Shown: one piece after another, positions 10,297 through 22,308 of the stretch | How the letters are laid out: every line of letters begins with the position of its first letter | How positions within the stretch are numbered: position 1 is the first letter of the stretch | Assembly: GCA_964016885.1 (NCBI GenBank) | Contig: OZ024743.1 | Location: 172,342,154-172,406,153 of the forward strand | Origin: Eledone cirrhosa | Lineage: Eukaryota; Mollusca; Cephalopoda; Octopoda; Eledonidae | Direction of reading: 5' to 3' | Length of the DNA: 64,000 nt | Notes under the pieces: model-generated | The model's input: the letters and a program-made list of their open reading frames with translations, nothing else | Told to the model about the DNA's origin: nothing | Database searches by the model: none | Made by a program: the position numbers and the translations under genes

Positions 10297-12274
10297 GACT
10301 TCTTTATTGGCCACAAGTGCTGACATCAAGTAAAACATTTCAGACGGCACAGGACGGTACGATCTGGGTTTTGTGCGTGTAAATATTTTTATTATTTATA
10401 TAAGAAAAGAAAAAAATAGACATAGAAACATATACATATGTAAACAATAAAAATGAAAATTGAAACAATGAAAAATTCCCCCAATAGGAGGGAAACCTCC
10501 GAGGGTTACTCGTGGAGAAAACCACACAAAAGACCACGGCCACCCTGACTACCAGGGCAAGCGCCCTCTCTCAATTTTTCCGTTTCTCAAACTACAGACG
10601 TATATTCGGAGCTGTCCCGTTCATTCGGACCATTCTCGCTACATTCACCCACCTTTCAACAAACTTGCTAGAAGGCAACACTTGCCTCTCCACTCTGATT
10701 TTCCTCTTCAAGTGAAACTTGGAAAAGTTAATTAGGGATTCGCCGAAGAGGAAAGTGTCTGTCTTTAACCCTTTCAACCTTGTCCACCACACAATCTGCC
10801 CAAGGGACTCAGTCGATAACCTGATCAGTCCCACACGCGAGAGCAACTGTTCGACATAGCTCCACATGTCAGCAATGCTCGGGCACTGAACGAGTACATG
10901 CACGACGGTTTCGTCGCTCTGCTTGCATCTCGGACAGGCTCCGCTGACGGCACTTCCGTGCCTGTAGAGTTTATCTCTAACCGGCAGCGCTCCCCGGTAG
11001 CACTGCCAGATCAGGGATTTTTGGAAGTTATCCATAGGCCCTGGGCTGAAAGTCCTCCGGAAGAGAGCAAACAGCTGATCTTCTTCGACGCCCAGGATCT
11101 CTCCGAGGACGTCGTCGCTCTTCCCCTCCACTAGACCTCTATAGAACGCCGAGGTGGATGTTCCACCGATACTGGTACCCAACTGGCAGTGAGCGCCTGG
11201 AGACATTCCAGTTTCCAAGCGCTATCCATCGGTCTTTTTCTAACCCAGGACTGCAGCTCCGTCAAGGAGACGAGCTGTGGGAAAACGTGGCTGGCGAACG
11301 GCGACCACACCTGTTCACCGTCAAGGAAGCACCAGAGATGCCGCAGCCTCAGCGCATGTTTGCGCATCATCAGCCATGACATGCCTTGTCCTCCACGCAA
11401 CGGGTGTTGACAGCAGATGGATCTTCTGACCATGGGAACGCGTACCTTCCACAAAAAGCGGAATAGGAGGCGCTCCATTTTGGTGAGAGTTGGGCTGGAG
11501 CAAGGGACGACGGTGAGGCGGTAGCAGATGACGGATGCGATGCACGCATTCGCCACCTCCGCCCGACCTTTCAGGGACAGCTTCCTCTCGGCCCATTTCT
11601 GGGTGAGGGAGACCACCTTGCTGGTCACCTCGCTCCAGTTTTTCTCCATCTGGAGGTCCTGTCCGAACCAGACCCCGAGAAATTTAACCGGTCCGTCCAA
11701 CGCCCCACGACGCTGTCGGACGTCATGGACTTGTCTCTCCAGGTGCCGAACTGCAAGCCCACCGACTCTTCCTGGTTTATCTTTGCTCCTGTCACCGCTT
11801 CCTATTCCTTCAGAGTGGTGCCGAGCATCTGGACCTGTCTGGTGCTAGAGACCACCACGGTGACGTAGTCGGCGTAAGCCGACTCGGATTTCCCACATCC
11901 TAGTTCGCGTGGGACGTCCTCATCGCCCCCAGTTTGTGCAGTAACGGCTCGAGAGCCAATACGTACAAGAGGGACGAGAGGCGACAAACCTGGCGGACTG
12001 AGCGCATGATGCTGAACGGCTGCGACAGGTGACCGTTCACCCTCACAACTGAGCAGATGTCTCAGTATATCGCAGAGATCCAACTCCTGAAAATGGGCCC
12101 GAAAACGGCTCCCTCGAGGACCGCCGCCAGGTACCGATGGTCGACCCTATCGAATGCTTTGGATTGATCCAAGTTGATCAGGACCCCACCCGTGTTAGGT
12201 TTTTTAACCACCCTCTCTATGATATATCGCATGAGGTGGAGGTTGTTGTGTATGGATCTGTCCAGAATGGCGCA
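10297..12274 (-). mobile_element. Family C (Tx1/L1-like) copy C-a, 5'-truncated
   Basis: The minus strand carries a 3' UTR (10297-10591, with the ACCGTCCTGT and CCAATAAAGAA blocks shared with C-c) and the C-terminal half of ORF2. Similarity to the full copy C-d starts at the CAI.DRSIH region of the RT and runs to the 3' end. At 12274-12278 it switches abruptly into family B sequence. Confidence 0.85.
10592..12274 (-). pseudogene. Family C ORF2, RT and C-terminal part, frameshifted
   Basis: Pieces at 12062-12274, 11802-12083, 11131-11700 and 10592-11218 are in different frames. Together they cover motif A (NLDQSKAFDRVDH), a short disrupted stretch where motif B should be, a YADY in place of YADD near 11870, the region with WAERKLSLKGRAEVANA, and the terminal CPRCKQSDETVVHVLVQC finger. 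The altered catalytic motif and at least three shifts make it non-functional. Part of the tail before KEIVWWT is also missing. Confidence 0.85.
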
Positions 12275-13290
12275 TCCGTCCAATATCCTTGCACACAATC
12301 TGGGCCTGGTGATTTGAAGTTGGTTAGTTTATTCGTCTGCTTTTTAAGAGTTTCAACCGTGATACTCAAATCAGGTTGTTGGTGTGCTTGTTCACTAATC
12401 TCCTTTTTAACTTTCTGCCTGACTATTATAGTCAACATCCTGCTCCCATAGTATTCTCCAAAACGCCTTAGTCTGTTCAGGCTTCAGGTATCACGTCGTT
12501 ACCACTTTCTTTCCCTTCAAGCTGTTCAAATAACATCTGGTTGTTGTCAAACATGCAGTTCTGTCTATAATGACTAACTCTGTTCTCATATCGCTTAATC
12601 TTCGAAATTTTTGCTAAAATGCGTTGCTTATGCGTTGCTTATCTATGATAACATTTAGCTCTTTTTCCTGAGTGTTGTATTTTATTTTCAATATATCTAG
12701 TGCCTATGTTTTGTAACGTCCCGTTTAGTGAAGACTCAAGCTTTCCAGTGTATTTTCTCATTTCCTTAATTTGACCATTCAGTCGTGTCTTCCACCAAGG
12801 CTCTGTCCTTTCTTGTTTGTTGTTTCCTCTCGCTTTTGTACCAAGTAATTTTTTCACCACATTTGCGGTTGTTTTGAGGATGTTGTTACATTGTTGAAGG
12901 TTCCTCGCCTCAAGGTATAGGATGACCTTGTTTACCTTAGCTGTCGTTTCTTTTAACTTTTTCCTGTCTACAAATCTGAGGTTCATAGGTTTTCCACTAT
13001 CATTGTTCATTTCATCTACCACTAAGTTCAGGATATCAACCAAATCTTGCCCTAGCCCGTCAGCATTCATTTCCTCAATGGCCGTATCTTTGTTCTAGAT
13101 GTTATTTATTTCAGCATTCAGGTAATTTCTGCTTCGGTTGCTTCCTCAGGTCTCTCAATCTCTTCACCTTCATTTACCACTGGCTCGTTTGCCTGACATA
13201 CTCCACTATCCATTTCCAACTTCATGTCTCTGCTCAGTTTCTCCATTTCCAACTCGCTTATCCATAAATTAGTTCTTATTACACGCGCCT
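12275..13290 (-). pseudogene. Family B ORF fragment (N-terminal half) between two C pieces
   Basis: The minus strand matches family B from the ISELE.EKLSR segment after the Myb-like region to the SPGPD.VQGYW segment before the RT. The clearest part is 12639-13070 (LVVDEMNNDSGKPMNLRFVD and the KETTAKVNKVI helix). It shares DEMNNDSGKPMN with B3b and so belongs to that subfamily rather than to B1. Several shifts and stops interrupt it. Both ends join family C without any TTA tract, so recombination or deletion rather than ordinary insertion shaped it. Confidence 0.82.
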
Positions 13291-13897
13291 GGTGTCGAGC
13301 GCCAAACACTTCGAGGCGATCGGCACTACACTCAGAATACGAGACAGTGACAGGAGCAATGATTAACCAGGAAAAGTCGGTGGGTCTGTGGCTCGGTACC
13401 TGGAGAGGCAGGTCCATGCCGTCCAACAGCGTTGTGGGGCTCTGGACGAAAGAACTGGTTAAATTGCTAGAGGTCTGGTTCAGTCCGGACCTCCAGATGG
13501 AGAAAAACTGGAGCCAGGTGACGAGCAGGAAACCTCTCTCACCCAAAAATTAGCAGAGAGAAAGCTATCCCTGAAAGGTCGAGAAGATGTGGCGAACGCG
13601 TACATCGCGTTCGTCATCTACTACCACCGGACCGTCGTGCCTTGTCCTAAACTTCGCCTGACTGCTTTGGAGCGTTTGCTCTTTCGCTTTTTGAGGGCTG
13701 GGCATGCCGTGGCTGATGATACGCAAATATGCGCTCAGGCTACGACATCTCCACCTCTTTCTCGACGGTGATCAGATGTGATCGCCGTTTGCTAGACGCA
13801 TTTTCCCCCAGCTCGTCTCCTTGGTGGAGCTGCAGTCCTGGATCAAGCGAAGACCGACCGAAAGGGAGCGCTTGGAGTTTGGAATGTCTTCGGGCTT
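13291..13897 (+). pseudogene. Family C ORF2 fragment C-b
   Basis: The plus strand matches C-d from about 37788 (VVSNAKH) to about 38450 (LECLQAL), covering the end of the RT and the start of the C-terminal domain. Three frames are needed (13224-13553, 13589-13771, 13729-13977) and a stretch after LLFRFL is deleted. It lies in inverted orientation to C-a, with a B fragment between. Confidence 0.82.
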
Positions 13898-14480
13898 TCC
13901 CCACGAGTGACCCTCTGAGCCCAATCCCTTATACGAATATACAATTTACCAGTCAGATATTATTCTTAGCATATTGACTGTTGCCTAGTTGTCTGGACTC
14001 CTAACTTTTAACTTTTAATGTCTGAAATTTCGATTTTTTTTTCTTGGTTTTTCGGGTTGTGGAACTTTAAATATTTTCTATGATAAGTTCTATTAACCAT
14101 AGCAGTAGGTAACTTACTCGCTTTGGTGTTGATGGTCTGTATATCATCCAATCAAGAACGGATAGCGGGTACAAATGCACTGAAATGCTACTGGTTGCCA
14201 AAGCTAGCAGTAAATAAATTTTGGTTGGTTTGAACTCACACTGACCATATCGAGTTGTCGGCCGAGGAGGTGGGGGACTGGTAGCTAGAGGGAACAAATA
14301 AGGTTGGTAGTATTCTGAGTGTAGTTGAGTGGTCAGCCACCCATACCCCTGCAACTGCGCAGGGCTGTCGGGATGACCTGAAAATTAGAAGGAAGCGGAC
14401 ACCCAGAGCAAAAATATTTTTTTAGTCTGCTCCATTCCACATAGAATTGCCTCAGAAATGTTTCCTTTTAATCAGTTTTT
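13898..14480. other. Gene-free stretch, unassigned
   Basis: No protein or known repeat is recognised. It lies between the family C fragment and the second hammerhead-like motif. Confidence 0.4.
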
Positions 14481-14659
14481 GCTGTCTGAAGAGATCACGA
14501 TATTTATCGTCATTGAAATATATATAACGTCTCAATTAATAAAGACTCTAACATCTTCAACTTCGCATTTTCATCTTTATTAATATACTCTGTCATCCCT
14601 GTTTTTAGGAGCTAATATGACGTTGAGTGCTGGAGATGAATTGCATCCTCGTATACCGA

Positions 14660-14675
<16 letters not shown>
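14480..14675 (+). ncRNA. Hammerhead-ribozyme-like motif, copy 2, with Penelope-type tail
   Basis: CTGAAGA at 14486-14492 (one change from CTGATGA) and GAAA at 14515-14518 flank a stem II of ATCACGAT against ATCGTCAT with a C-C mismatch at the same place as copy 1. TATATAT and AATAAA follow in the same order. Further on, CGTTGAGTGCT and a CGTATAC block recur as at 3033-3055 after copy 1, so a longer module of about 150 bp is shared. The changed core base suggests it is inactive. Confidence 0.45.
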
Positions 14676-14717
<42 letters not shown>

Positions 14718-14770
14718 GGAAAATATGAAACGAAATTTCATTTCCCACTCTTAGTACGGCTGTTACATAC

Positions 14771-14868
<98 letters not shown>

Positions 14869-14930
14869 GTGCGTGTGTGTTTATATATGCGTATGTGTGT
14901 GTGACTGTATATACATATATCTAATGTCTG
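14662..14930. repeat. AT and GT microsatellites
   Basis: (AT)n at 14662-14713 and 14772-14797, then about 68 bp of (GT)n at 14798-14866 and a short GT/TA mixture. Between them lies about 58 bp of unique sequence. Confidence 0.9.
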
Positions 14931-15339
14931 ATTATAATCTAGTAGTATCATAAGCATAACTAATCATCGTCCTAAATATTATAAATAGTGATGTTATTGT
15001 TGTTATTGTTGTGTTTGTCATGGTGTTTGTTGTTCCTGTTGATCAAAGCAGCGGCTGGACATCACTCGTCTTAATCACTTTTCTTCATCACTTGTCTTAA
15101 TCACTAGACTTAATGGTACCAGTCCGACCAAGCACAAATGAACTAAAGAAAGTGGATGAAATGATGGACTACCTGCTGAGATTTAGTAGTAAACATGTCA
15201 ATAATTAGTATTAGAACTATACCCAGAGACTACAAAATCAACCAATCAGAAAACGGATACATCTACTACTAGAACCTAACAGATAAGTGATTCATATGCC
15301 TGCTGCCATCACTACAAGATACTAAAACCTGGCCAGCTG

Positions 15340-15450
15340 CATATCCCAATGAATGCATAACTGCACCTATGATTGCGTAAACATCTGATGAAGTCACATG
15401 AATAACCATGTAACAGAAATATATATCATGCAATAAACAATTATGGTGAA
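15340..15450 (+). ncRNA. Hammerhead-ribozyme-like motif, copy 3
   Basis: CTGATGA at 15385-15391 and GAAA at 15416-15419 flank a stem II (GTCACATG against CATGTAAC, one mismatch). TATATAT and CAATAAAC follow, as in copies 1 and 2. GCATATC lies upstream at about 15344, as in copy 1, and could supply a short stem III. Stem I is not evident. Confidence 0.48.
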
Positions 15451-16339
15451 TTAATCCCATCTTAACTACTCTTATTTGATAAATGATTACTCGGTCACAC
15501 CTAATCACCAACATCTACCTGGGATAAACTACTGACGTGAAGTGCTTTTGGATTGCTCGCAGATTGAAGGAGTGTGTGCTGGGTGAAGGAGAAATTCTAC
15601 ATGAGTGAGTTTGCGCCGAAGTGGCAGTCGCAATGGTGGCATTGGCGGTGATGGAGCTTGTGGTGGCGTTGCTGGTGCGTATGTATGCTGTGTGATGCTA
15701 GTGCTACTGCTGGTGATGCGTGCGTGCGCGGGTGTACAAGCCCTCGCGTATAAATACGTGCAGGCATGTGTGGCAGGCTTGGGTGAGTCAGTAATGTTGG
15801 CTGGATGTCTGTGTACGAGTAAACTACGCGCGTGTTATGGTCAGAGACTAGGGGATTCGTGTTCTCACAGATCTACATCTATATGTATGCAACTATATAG
15901 ATCTACATCTATATATATGCATATACGTGCGCATGTAGTAGTGTTGGGGGTGAGTTAGTGATCTTAATGATGTTAGTTGTAGAATGTACGGATGTTCTGG
16001 CTATGTTAGGGGAGGCTTACTGAGTATTGTGGTTGGCCGTATGTGTAAAGGGTAAACTGTGCGTGCGTGGTGGTTAGTGTGCGTGTCTGTGAGCGCACGT
16101 GGTTGTGTGCGAGGGTTCATGTGGCGCTGCGTGTTAGTGTATTCATGGTCAGCTGAATATGGGTGGACATGATGCTGGAAGTGTTTGTGTGTTAGGGGGG
16201 GTGCGCACGCGGATGCACAAGCACACGCATGTCGTGGTAGCTGGCCATGCATGCACTGGGTCAAATGCGCACGATCAAGGTTGTGAGTGTACGTGCGTGC
16301 GCGCACAAATACATAAACGTATATATATGCGTAGGTGTG
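15451..16339. other. GT-rich gene-free stretch
   Basis: Low-complexity TG, GCGTG and GTGTG sequence with short repeats such as AGATCTACATCTATAT (twice near 15870-15910). Open frames on either strand are compositionally biased and match nothing I recognise. It runs into the broken end of the Penelope-like element at about 16340. Confidence 0.5.
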
Positions 16340-18905
16340 TGTGGGGGGACGGGCCGCCCAGTCGGATGCCCCAGAGGTGCTCGGCAAATCCCACCCACAA
16401 ACCACGGTCGGTTTGGTTAATATAGAGGGCCTCACATAGTGTGCAGCAGATCCCGTAAACGAGACTCGTAGAGGTGCAGCGGAAGGAGTCCCTAATATGG
16501 AAAGTTCGGCCGGTGGGTTCGGGGAGAGTGGTGATGTTGGTGAGGAAAGGACAGGTGTGGCAGCGGGGTCGGGAGCAGGAGTGGGATCCTGTGGGAGTGT
16601 GGGAGGGGGAACCAAATTGCGGGTGAGAAGATTAGGGAGGTTGGGTGCACGCTTGAAGGAGGGGAGGGTGAGAAGTGGTAAACGAAGGCCGTAGTGGGGT
16701 CAACCTGGATGTTGCGGAAGAGACGGAGGATCGCCCTCTGGAGAGGCTAAGTGGAGGGGTGGTATGTAAGGGGGAAGGGAAACCAGTTGATGTGAGGTGG
16801 TGGCGTGATGTGAGGGTGTGAGGGCGAATGACATCACGGGCTCGGGTGGGGGTTGCCTAGACCAGGTTTGGGTTTACCCTCACCGAGTGAAGCGTTTAAC
16901 CATATATTGGGCCTCCAAAACATGGGTTCCGCTGCACAGTTAGTTAAGATGGAGCAATTGGACGTAGGGGATCGAATGCTTGGTGTGGTTGTTGTGCGAG
17001 GATGTGAACACGAGGTAGCGGTGAGAGTCGGTGGGTTTAAAAAAGGCGGAGTTGTTGATGGAACGGTGGGAGTGTTTGATAGAAGAGAGATGTCATGGAA
17101 GTGGTGGAGATGGGGTTCTGAAGTCAAGAATGGGGTGAAAGGGGAAGAATGAGAGGAAGGAGTTGATCTATTCAATGGTGAGTGTGTTGGCGTCGATACT
17201 GTAGTCGAAATACTGACTGTATAGGTCCAGGGTGAGACCCGTGTATTGGTCAAAGATTCGGGCCTCAACGTAGCCGACGAATAATTATGCATAGTTGGAG
17301 CATATTCTTGTGCCCATGGCAACCCCGGTTACCTGTAGGTAGACCTCACTCGAGAAGGAAAAGCAATTGAGGGTAAATACCCACACAGTAAGGCAGATGT
17401 GGGTTGAGGGGGAGGAGCGGAGGTCAAGGAAGTGTTGGGGGGTACAGAAGTCCTTCGATGTGTAGAATGACGCTGTAGAGGGATTTGATGTCGAGGTGTG
17501 AAAAAGGGGGGGGGGCAGGTAGGAAGAAAAAGGAATCGAAATGGCGGAGGGTGTGGTTGGTGTAGGAGATGTAAGAGGGGAGGGAGGCATCTAGATGTGC
17601 GTGGGTGAAGTCGAGATAGGCGAAGATGAGTTCTGTGGGGCAGTGGCAGGCGGAGACGATGGGGGTGGCCAGGGGTGTTAGGTTTATGCATTTAGTGAGG
17701 AAGTACATGTGCGTACGACGAGGCTGGTGACATTGGATGGTGGGGGTGAGGAGGTGACGAGTTGATGGATCGTAGGGGAAATTTGTTGCTGGTATTCTAG
17801 GGTGTGGGTTGGAGAGTAGGTGGGGTAGAATAGGGGGTTGTGGAGCTGGCGTAGCTGCTCCGTTTTGTAGAGGTCGGCGCACCACATAACCACGGTGCCA
17901 CCCTTGTCCGCCAGTTTGATAGCATGTCATCATGGATTCGGAGGGAGCAGATGGCAGCGAGTCCCACCCAGTGGCGTATCCGGAAGTCGAACCGATTTAC
18001 TACGCTGTGCCACGAATATGTCCAGGGTGCTGATCTGGCTGGGGGGGGGGGGGGGGCATCCCTTGTGATAGCTGTCGGCCTAGTTACAGAAAGCTGTAAG
18101 GGTAATTGGGTGAGGGCGGGGTGCGATGAAAGTACGTCTCTATTTTCGTGCGGTACAGGAACCTTTCGACGTCGGTGCGAGTGCAGAGGTCGTAGCTGTG
18201 GGTTGTGAGGGGTACGACGCCTGGTATAGTAACAAGTTGTAGGTTAGAGGGAGGTGTAGTACGATGGTGAGGAGAGTTGGTCATGGAATAGGTGGTGGAA
18301 GGAGAGGGTGTGGTTGTTGGGGTGGGAGTGTTATGAGTGTGGTTGGCCGTGAGAGTGGGGAGAAGAAGAGAATTAAGTTTACGTCGTTTGGCGGAGGTAA
18401 AGAAGTTGAAAAGTAGGTGGTTGAGGTGATAGATGAAGAAGAGGATGGAGTGTACGAGGAAAGGATGACAGGTGGAACAGAGATGAAGGAAAGTGTGTGG
18501 GTTGTCGTGGTCGAGGGTGCGGATCTACAAGGTGGAGCGGAGTGTGGCACGCAGGTGAAGGTGGGAAGAAAGGGTGAGGATGGGGTCTATGTAGGTGGAC
18601 GAGTAAGTTGTAGGGTGGAAATGGAGGCGGAAAACATGGAGAATGAGATGGGGTCAAGGCAGCAGCTGAGAAAGGTGATGTGAATGGAGTAGCGGGGTTT
18701 TTTAAGAGGTGAGAGAGTTAGAGTGTGGGCTGGATGAAGAAGAGGGAGAGGGGTGAGGTACATGGTTAGGGAGGAGCAAAGGTGGTGGAGGAAAGATTTC
18801 TGGTTGGCAGGATGTCTTTTTAGGTAGAGGCACGTAGATAGTGAGTAGATAGATGCAAGAGGGAGAGTAAAGTAGGTGGTGGGTCCCGGAAGATTTGTGT
18901 TACGA
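16340..18905 (-). pseudogene. Penelope-like retroelement P1 (RT plus partial GIY-YIG), degraded
   Basis: The minus strand reads, with several shifts, a Penelope-type protein. It shows ADKGGTVVMWCADLY at about 17900, THMYFLTK and IVSACHCPTELI at about 17640-17710, SHLDIKSLYSVI at about 17490, VTGVAMGTR at about 17320 and a YFDY in place of the catalytic Y.DD at about 17210. CSRPRCHTC follows at about 16570, then an LYINQT..GFAEHL segment at 16350-16430 that replaces the LYIGET of an active endonuclease. The N-terminal Pro/His-rich part continues to about 18.9 kb. The catalytic RT aspartate is lost and the reading frame is broken. The endonuclease ends abruptly at a CA/TA repeat. Confidence 0.75.
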
Positions 18906-19410
18906 ATACAGTGCAGCCATTCCCGATTTTGAACTTACCTACCTGGATTCTATCCATCTCGGTCTCCTCTAAACTCGAAAAACTCACCTCACTATTTCAA
19001 TACACACCAACAACTACACATCTCTGCCAAACACACAGACTAGCATACACACTCGCGCGCACATACACGAATGCGCCCAAGAGGACCTGGATGTGTGCCT
19101 GTATGTGCGCGCGCGGGCGCATGAGTACAAACATTTATATACACTTCCAATAACAATACACTTAACATCATCAACACACGCGAAAACGTATCGTAATATG
19201 CACCCAACCAACACACCCACACTCTGCACGTCTGCTACCCTTACCCCGACCTCCACACCTACACGCTGAACCACACTCCCACACACCACTAATACTCCTC
19301 CTCTGCCGCTCCTTTTTGTTTTTTGTTTTTCTTTCTAATTTTATTTTTAAAACAATTTTATTTCTATATTGATTTTTATTGTTATTTTCTTTGCACTTTT
19401 CCTTTTGTGT
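18906..19410. other. CA-rich gene-free stretch
   Basis: CA-rich and GCGC-rich low-complexity sequence to about 19160, then a T-rich run at 19310-19400. No gene recognised. Confidence 0.5.
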
Positions 19411-19450
19411 TTTTCCTGATAAAGGACAAATGCCCAATACGTTCACTATG
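19411..19450 (+). ncRNA. Degenerate hammerhead-like relic
   Basis: CTGATAA at 19416-19422 is followed by AGGACAAATGCCC and AATACGTTC. This resembles the short-stem hammerhead of Penelope elements (CTGATGAAGG..CC then GAAACGT) with the core changed at two places. It lies 90 bp upstream of another Penelope endonuclease piece. Probably inactive. Confidence 0.3.
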
Positions 19451-19540
19451 TAACTCATTCTACTTCCTCCAAGCGTGAAAATAATACACTTCATGTTATT
19501 GTATTCTCTTGTTTATTCGTTTCTTGTTTCTTGATATATA

Positions 19541-19770
19541 TATATGGTACACCGAGCACCTCCGTGACATCCGTCTCGGCTCGTGTTCCCCCATTGCCCG
19601 ACACTTCTACTCAGCCGGACATTCCGCTCACAACTTGACCGTCTGCGGCCTGATTGCATGCCCAGGAACCCCAGATACCCGACTGAGAGCCGAGCAACAG
19701 ACATGCCAACTACAGACATGCACCGCCCCCGGTTTGAACTCCACACCCTTCTGGCTTTAGCCCCCGAATG
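19541..19770 (+). pseudogene. Penelope-like endonuclease C-terminal fragment P1b
   Basis: After a short (AT)n run, the plus strand encodes EHLRDIRLG, PIARHF..GHS and LTVCGLI, then a RLRAEQQ..LQT tail that ends near FNSTP-like residues. This is the C-terminal end of a GIY-YIG domain of the same type as P1. It starts close to where P1 on the other strand breaks off, at the EHL..IRLG segment. No catalytic N-terminal half is present. Confidence 0.7.
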
Positions 19771-21240
19771 ACACCACTATCCACCATCGACCATCACCCA
19801 CCCCTACCTTCCACTAATTCCAATAACCTACTACCATCAGCCCACTCAATACACACGCACCCTTTGCCACCCCACTAATACAACTAACCCCCTCATACTA
19901 CCACCCTTTCCTTCACCCCCTAACCTACTAATAACCACACACATTTCCCCCACCTCGTCACCCTAATCCACTAACTCCCCACCATACACCTCACCCACGT
20001 CCCCTACAACCCTTACACCACAAAAACACACACGCACTTACACTCTAAACGCACACAGACACCAGTGTATACACTCAATTACGTGTATGTACACATCAAA
20101 ACAGACTCCTCCCACACACATCAACAATATCTCCTCGCATGTCCACCACGCTTTCTACACACACATACACATAATACCATACACACATACATACACAAAT
20201 GCCACTCTCTGCCACCTCCACCCATACAAACAGCGACCGACAGAACCCTTCCACATACACCGACAATACCTCCTGGCATGTCCATTACGCTTTCTACACA
20301 CACATGCACATAACGCCATACACACATGCCACTGTCACCCACCTCCACCCACACACACCTGCCTGTCTACACAGCTAACTACCCCTCACGCACTGATAGT
20401 GGCACTACCACTCTTACCCACCAAGTTCTATTTTGTTGGCACCATCTCCTCCCTTCCCACTCACACATTGTACCGCCGCCACCACCCTCTCCACCCCTCC
20501 TCTCACTCTTTCGATTTGGCCACTTTCAGTTGCGCACGCTACACTGCCATTTTCTCCTGCTTACTTGGAATTTACCTCACATTGAAATCAACCTCCTCTA
20601 CCCTCGGATTTTTACCATCCACACACACACCAACATCCTTCCAGAAACATAGACACACAGACACTTGCACCATTTCCTAATACATGGAACTACGCACCTT
20701 ACACGAAGGCACATCACCTACAGACATACCACACATCCCTTCTTTTAACCACACACTTGCACATTTACACATACACCCACACTTCACCCCACACCGCCTC
20801 CGGATTTGACACGATCTCATCTCATCCCATCTGTCCCCCTCTATCCACACACACACACATACACACCAACATCCATATTGGGACTATACACGCAGAGACA
20901 TACACTCCAGCCCAACACATACACACAATGGTTTTTCAAAACCTACATTCATATACACTCGCTTCCTTCCAGACTCTCACACTTACTTCCACACATATAC
21001 ATACACACGTGCATCTGCACATACACACACACCTTACCTTCCGCCATCCCCGCCCGGACTCTGATTTACTTGCTTCCTCCCATCCTTTCTCTCCCTCCTC
21101 TCACTTTCCCCCTCCACCCACCCAACAGACACTACCACACCCGTGCCATCCCGCCCCTGTACACCTCTGCCACCCCCTTTATTTTCACTTTTTTTTAATT
21201 CTGTTTTTATTTATTTTTATTTTTTATTTGTTCAGCATCA
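19771..21240 (+). repeat. CA/CCA-rich low-complexity block with a roughly 145-bp tandem duplication
   Basis: Nearly all C, A and T on this strand (ACACAC, CCACC). Units at about 20117-20240 and 20262-20365 repeat: CAATA.CTCCT.GCATGTCC, ACGCTTTCTACACACACAT, ATAC/ACGCCATACACACAT. Long open frames are by-products of the composition. A T-rich run at 21190-21230 ends the block. Confidence 0.7.
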
Positions 21241-21284
21241 CAACCACCCACACGCCAGGACATGTCGCAACAAAACACCAACAA

Positions 21285-21785
21285 ACCCAAATCCCAGCCT
21301 TTCTCAAACCGCATGCCGAACTGCAACGAGGAACTTGCACACAGGAAGGCCTCCAAATGTAACTGCCACCTACTGGATAAATGCCCACTAAAGAATAGAT
21401 GCCTAGCGTCAAGTATAGTATACCTATGCACTATCAAGTCTGGCAACCTAGCATGACACTACATAGGTGCCACGGCTGGCGACTTCAAAAAAAGATGGTA
21501 TGTGCATCGACACTCCATAAAAAACCGAAAACTTGATAATACAACAACGTTGGCCAATAAAATCTGGCAGCTTAAGGATATCAATCAGGAATATGAGATT
21601 AGCTGGTCGAAATTACTGAATGCAAGGGCCTACAGAAAATGGAATGTTCCACTGTGGATTCTACAATATGGAGCTGCTCCATATTCTGCAATATAACAAA
21701 ATGCTGCTCAATAGCAAGATCGAGCGAACAATCTTCTGTAGGCACAAAGCCGCCACTAAATTCTCCAAATTCAAACCACGACAAG
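21285..21785 (+). pseudogene. Penelope-like endonuclease fragment P2 (GIY-YIG type)
   Basis: In one frame from about 21262, with a stop at about 21455, the plus strand reads the Cys-rich lead-in (CNCHLLDKCPLKNRC, SSIVY), then HYIGATAGDFKKRW..H, LANKIWQLKD and YEISW. This is the pattern of the GIY-YIG endonuclease of Penelope-like elements, and a different lineage from P1. After about 21635 the expected CxLC segment is replaced by an insert with short inverted repeats (CAATATGGAGCTGCTCCATA). A tail (IFCRHKA..KFSKF) resumes near 21725. Confidence 0.68.
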
Positions 21786-22308
21786 CATAATTCGACGCAG
21801 CGATCTCACCATCCGGATTAGAATATCTACTACACCGACGCACACGGACCAACTTTATACTTCCTCGCTGTGATTAACTGTCAGTTGACCAATCGGACAT
21901 TAAATCAATCTCGGCAATCCCTCAGCTTTTTATAGACACATCCTCTCACGCATAACGTTTCCATCAATCCTCACACCCATTAAGATAAAACACTCAAATT
22001 ACCCCAACCTTAATCACCCATCTGTTATCATTGTCTCTTTTACTTTTTATTCTCTATTTATCTATTTATCGTTTTCTGATTTTTACTTTTATATTTAAAT
22101 TTTTGTTTTCGACTCCTAATTCTATATTTTTATCGTTTATTATTTTCTATCTCTATTTTTTATCACTTTTTATTTCGCCAATTTATGAATTTAATCCACT
22201 ATATTAGAATGGCGTCAATACACCAGTTTGCGACAGACCAGTATTTCATCTACCATATCTCTTCTTCCCTAACCTTTTTCATGTTATTATTATTGTGGTG
22301 GATTGGCC
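21786..22308. other. AT-rich gene-free stretch
   Basis: T-rich sequence without recognisable genes. It ends at TTATTATTATTG (22284-22295), the 5' flank of the SINE. Confidence 0.45.

Noticed and set aside
19771..21200. Long Thr/His/Pro-rich open frames
   Set aside because: The strand is almost free of G, so stop codons are rare; the frames follow composition and contain tandem duplications.
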